Assembly (NCBI GenBank): GCA_011522905.1 | Contig: WTIB01000166.1 | Location: forward strand, 1 to 7,985 | DNA length: 7,985 nucleotides | Origin: Crocinitomicaceae bacterium | GTDB taxonomy: Bacteria; Bacteroidota; Bacteroidia; Flavobacteriales_D; Crocinitomicaceae | Reading direction: 5' to 3' | In this document: positions 7,338 to 7,985 of the stretch, piece after piece | How the letters are laid out: each line of letters begins with the position of its first letter | How positions within the stretch are numbered: position 1 is the stretch's first letter | Notes under the pieces: model-generated | The model's input: only the letters and a program-made list of their open reading frames with translations | What the model was told of the DNA's origin: nothing | The model's database searches: none | Translations under genes and position numbers: made by a program

Positions 7338-7985
7338 TACGATAAAACAACTTGCCTTTATCGAAGGAGCTTGCGTAATGCTTCTTGAGCTAAGTATTCC
7401 TCATGTTATGGCCCCAGTATTAGGGAATTCAATTAATGTATGGTCAACCATGATTATGATGTCTGTTGGGGGACTGGCGATTGGATATTTCTTGGGAGCC
7501 AAAATTATTTCAAGTCAAAAACCAAAACAACCTATTCATTTTATTTTTGGGATTAATATTCTTATTCTGTCCTTATGTATACTATTGATTACCATTCAAA
7601 ACTGGATTGGTTTAGGAATGAATCCAATAAATAGTGCTTACTTTTTAGCATTCTTAAGTCTTCTCATCCCTTGTGTATTTTTTGGCGCACTTCCTCCAGT
7701 TCTTATATCCATGGGAAAATCAATAGGGCCAAAAATGATAGGCGAGGTATTTTTTTATTCTACAATAGGGGGTGTGATATTCACTTTGGTTACGGGATAT
7801 TTTTTAATTCCACAAATGGGGCTTTTACTGACCATAAGTTTAGGAATATTACTATTGATGTACGGTTTGTATAAAACCGACAAGTTGATTGCTTTTTTAG
7901 GTATAAAAAAATGGGGAATTCTAAGTTTTGCCTTGCTTTGTATTTTGATTTCAAATACCTACCAAGTGACTCCAAGTGAAAAAGT
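7327..7985 (+). CDS. SpeE-like membrane domain protein (paralogue 2), cut by the window end
   Basis: The visible 219 residues have seven hydrophobic segments (roughly 9-30, 36-58, 70-91, 104-127, 141-161, 166-182 and 196-212). They align with the preceding protein. Over the first 61 residues there are no gaps and about a third of positions are identical, including E13-G14, E21, P30, G33, S35-I36, V38-W39, G53-Y54 and K59-I60-I61. PCVFFGALPPVL and GYFLIPQMGL are further matches to the membrane half of the fused spermidine synthase-like family. The GTG at 7327 overlaps the upstream gene by 11 bases and keeps helix 1 whole. A second in-frame start, ATG at 7378, has AAGGAG eight bases upstream but would delete the first half of helix 1. 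The frame is open to the edge, past the point where paralogue 1 stops. A synthase-like domain may follow, but none is visible. Confidence 0.82.
   Translation, partial: MNPSTIKQLAFIEGACVMLLELSIPHVMAPVLGNSINVWSTMIMMSVGGLAIGYFLGAKIISSQKPKQPIHFIFGINILILSLCILLITIQNWIGLGMNPINSAYFLAFLSLLIPCVFFGALPPVLISMGKSIGPKMIGEVFFYSTIGGVIFTLVTGYFLIPQMGLLLTISLGILLLMYGLYKTDKLIAFLGIKKWGILSFALLCILISNTYQVTPSEK

Noticed and set aside
7671..7975. Short open frames on both strands within the second membrane-protein gene
   Set aside because: The frame from 7327 is open throughout and matches a membrane family; these are out-of-frame shadows.
6762..7985. One membrane-protein gene split by a frameshift
   Set aside because: The second frame repeats the same helix 1-6 motifs from its start instead of continuing the first protein, so these are two paralogues and not two halves.

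Overview
The window looks like chromosomal DNA from an AT-rich member of the Bacteroidota, most likely Flavobacteriales. Three signs support this: a secreted protein with a C-terminal type IX secretion (T9SS) sorting domain, a Bacteroidota-type promoter (TTTG, 20 bases, TAnnTTTG) in front of the tRNA gene, and start codons that mostly lack Shine-Dalgarno sequences. The content is mainly housekeeping. I see no insertion sequence, CRISPR array, phage gene or resistance island.

The left half is on the minus strand. Reading leftward from about 4.8 kb, it holds a Mn-type superoxide dismutase gene, a secreted 580-residue protein with a protease-associated (PA) domain and T9SS tail that ends at a strong hairpin terminator, metG (methionyl-tRNA synthetase), and an initiator tRNA-fMet gene with its own promoter. 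metG and the tRNA its product charges are direct neighbours on the same strand.

The right half is on the plus strand and starts from a 105-base divergent intergenic region shared with the sod gene. It holds a YgiQ-type radical SAM protein (UPF0313). Next come two small membrane-protein genes that are tandem paralogues of each other. Both match the N-terminal membrane domain of the fused membrane/spermidine synthase-like family. All three reading frames overlap at their ends (ATGA, then 11 bases), which points to one translationally coupled operon. The first membrane protein has no catalytic domain. The second runs off the window, so whether it carries a synthase-like domain cannot be seen here.

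The most unusual part is this right-hand operon: an uncharacterised radical SAM enzyme coupled to a duplicated SpeE-type membrane domain. The longest stretch without a gene is about 125 bases (4048-4173), and I see nothing convincing in it.
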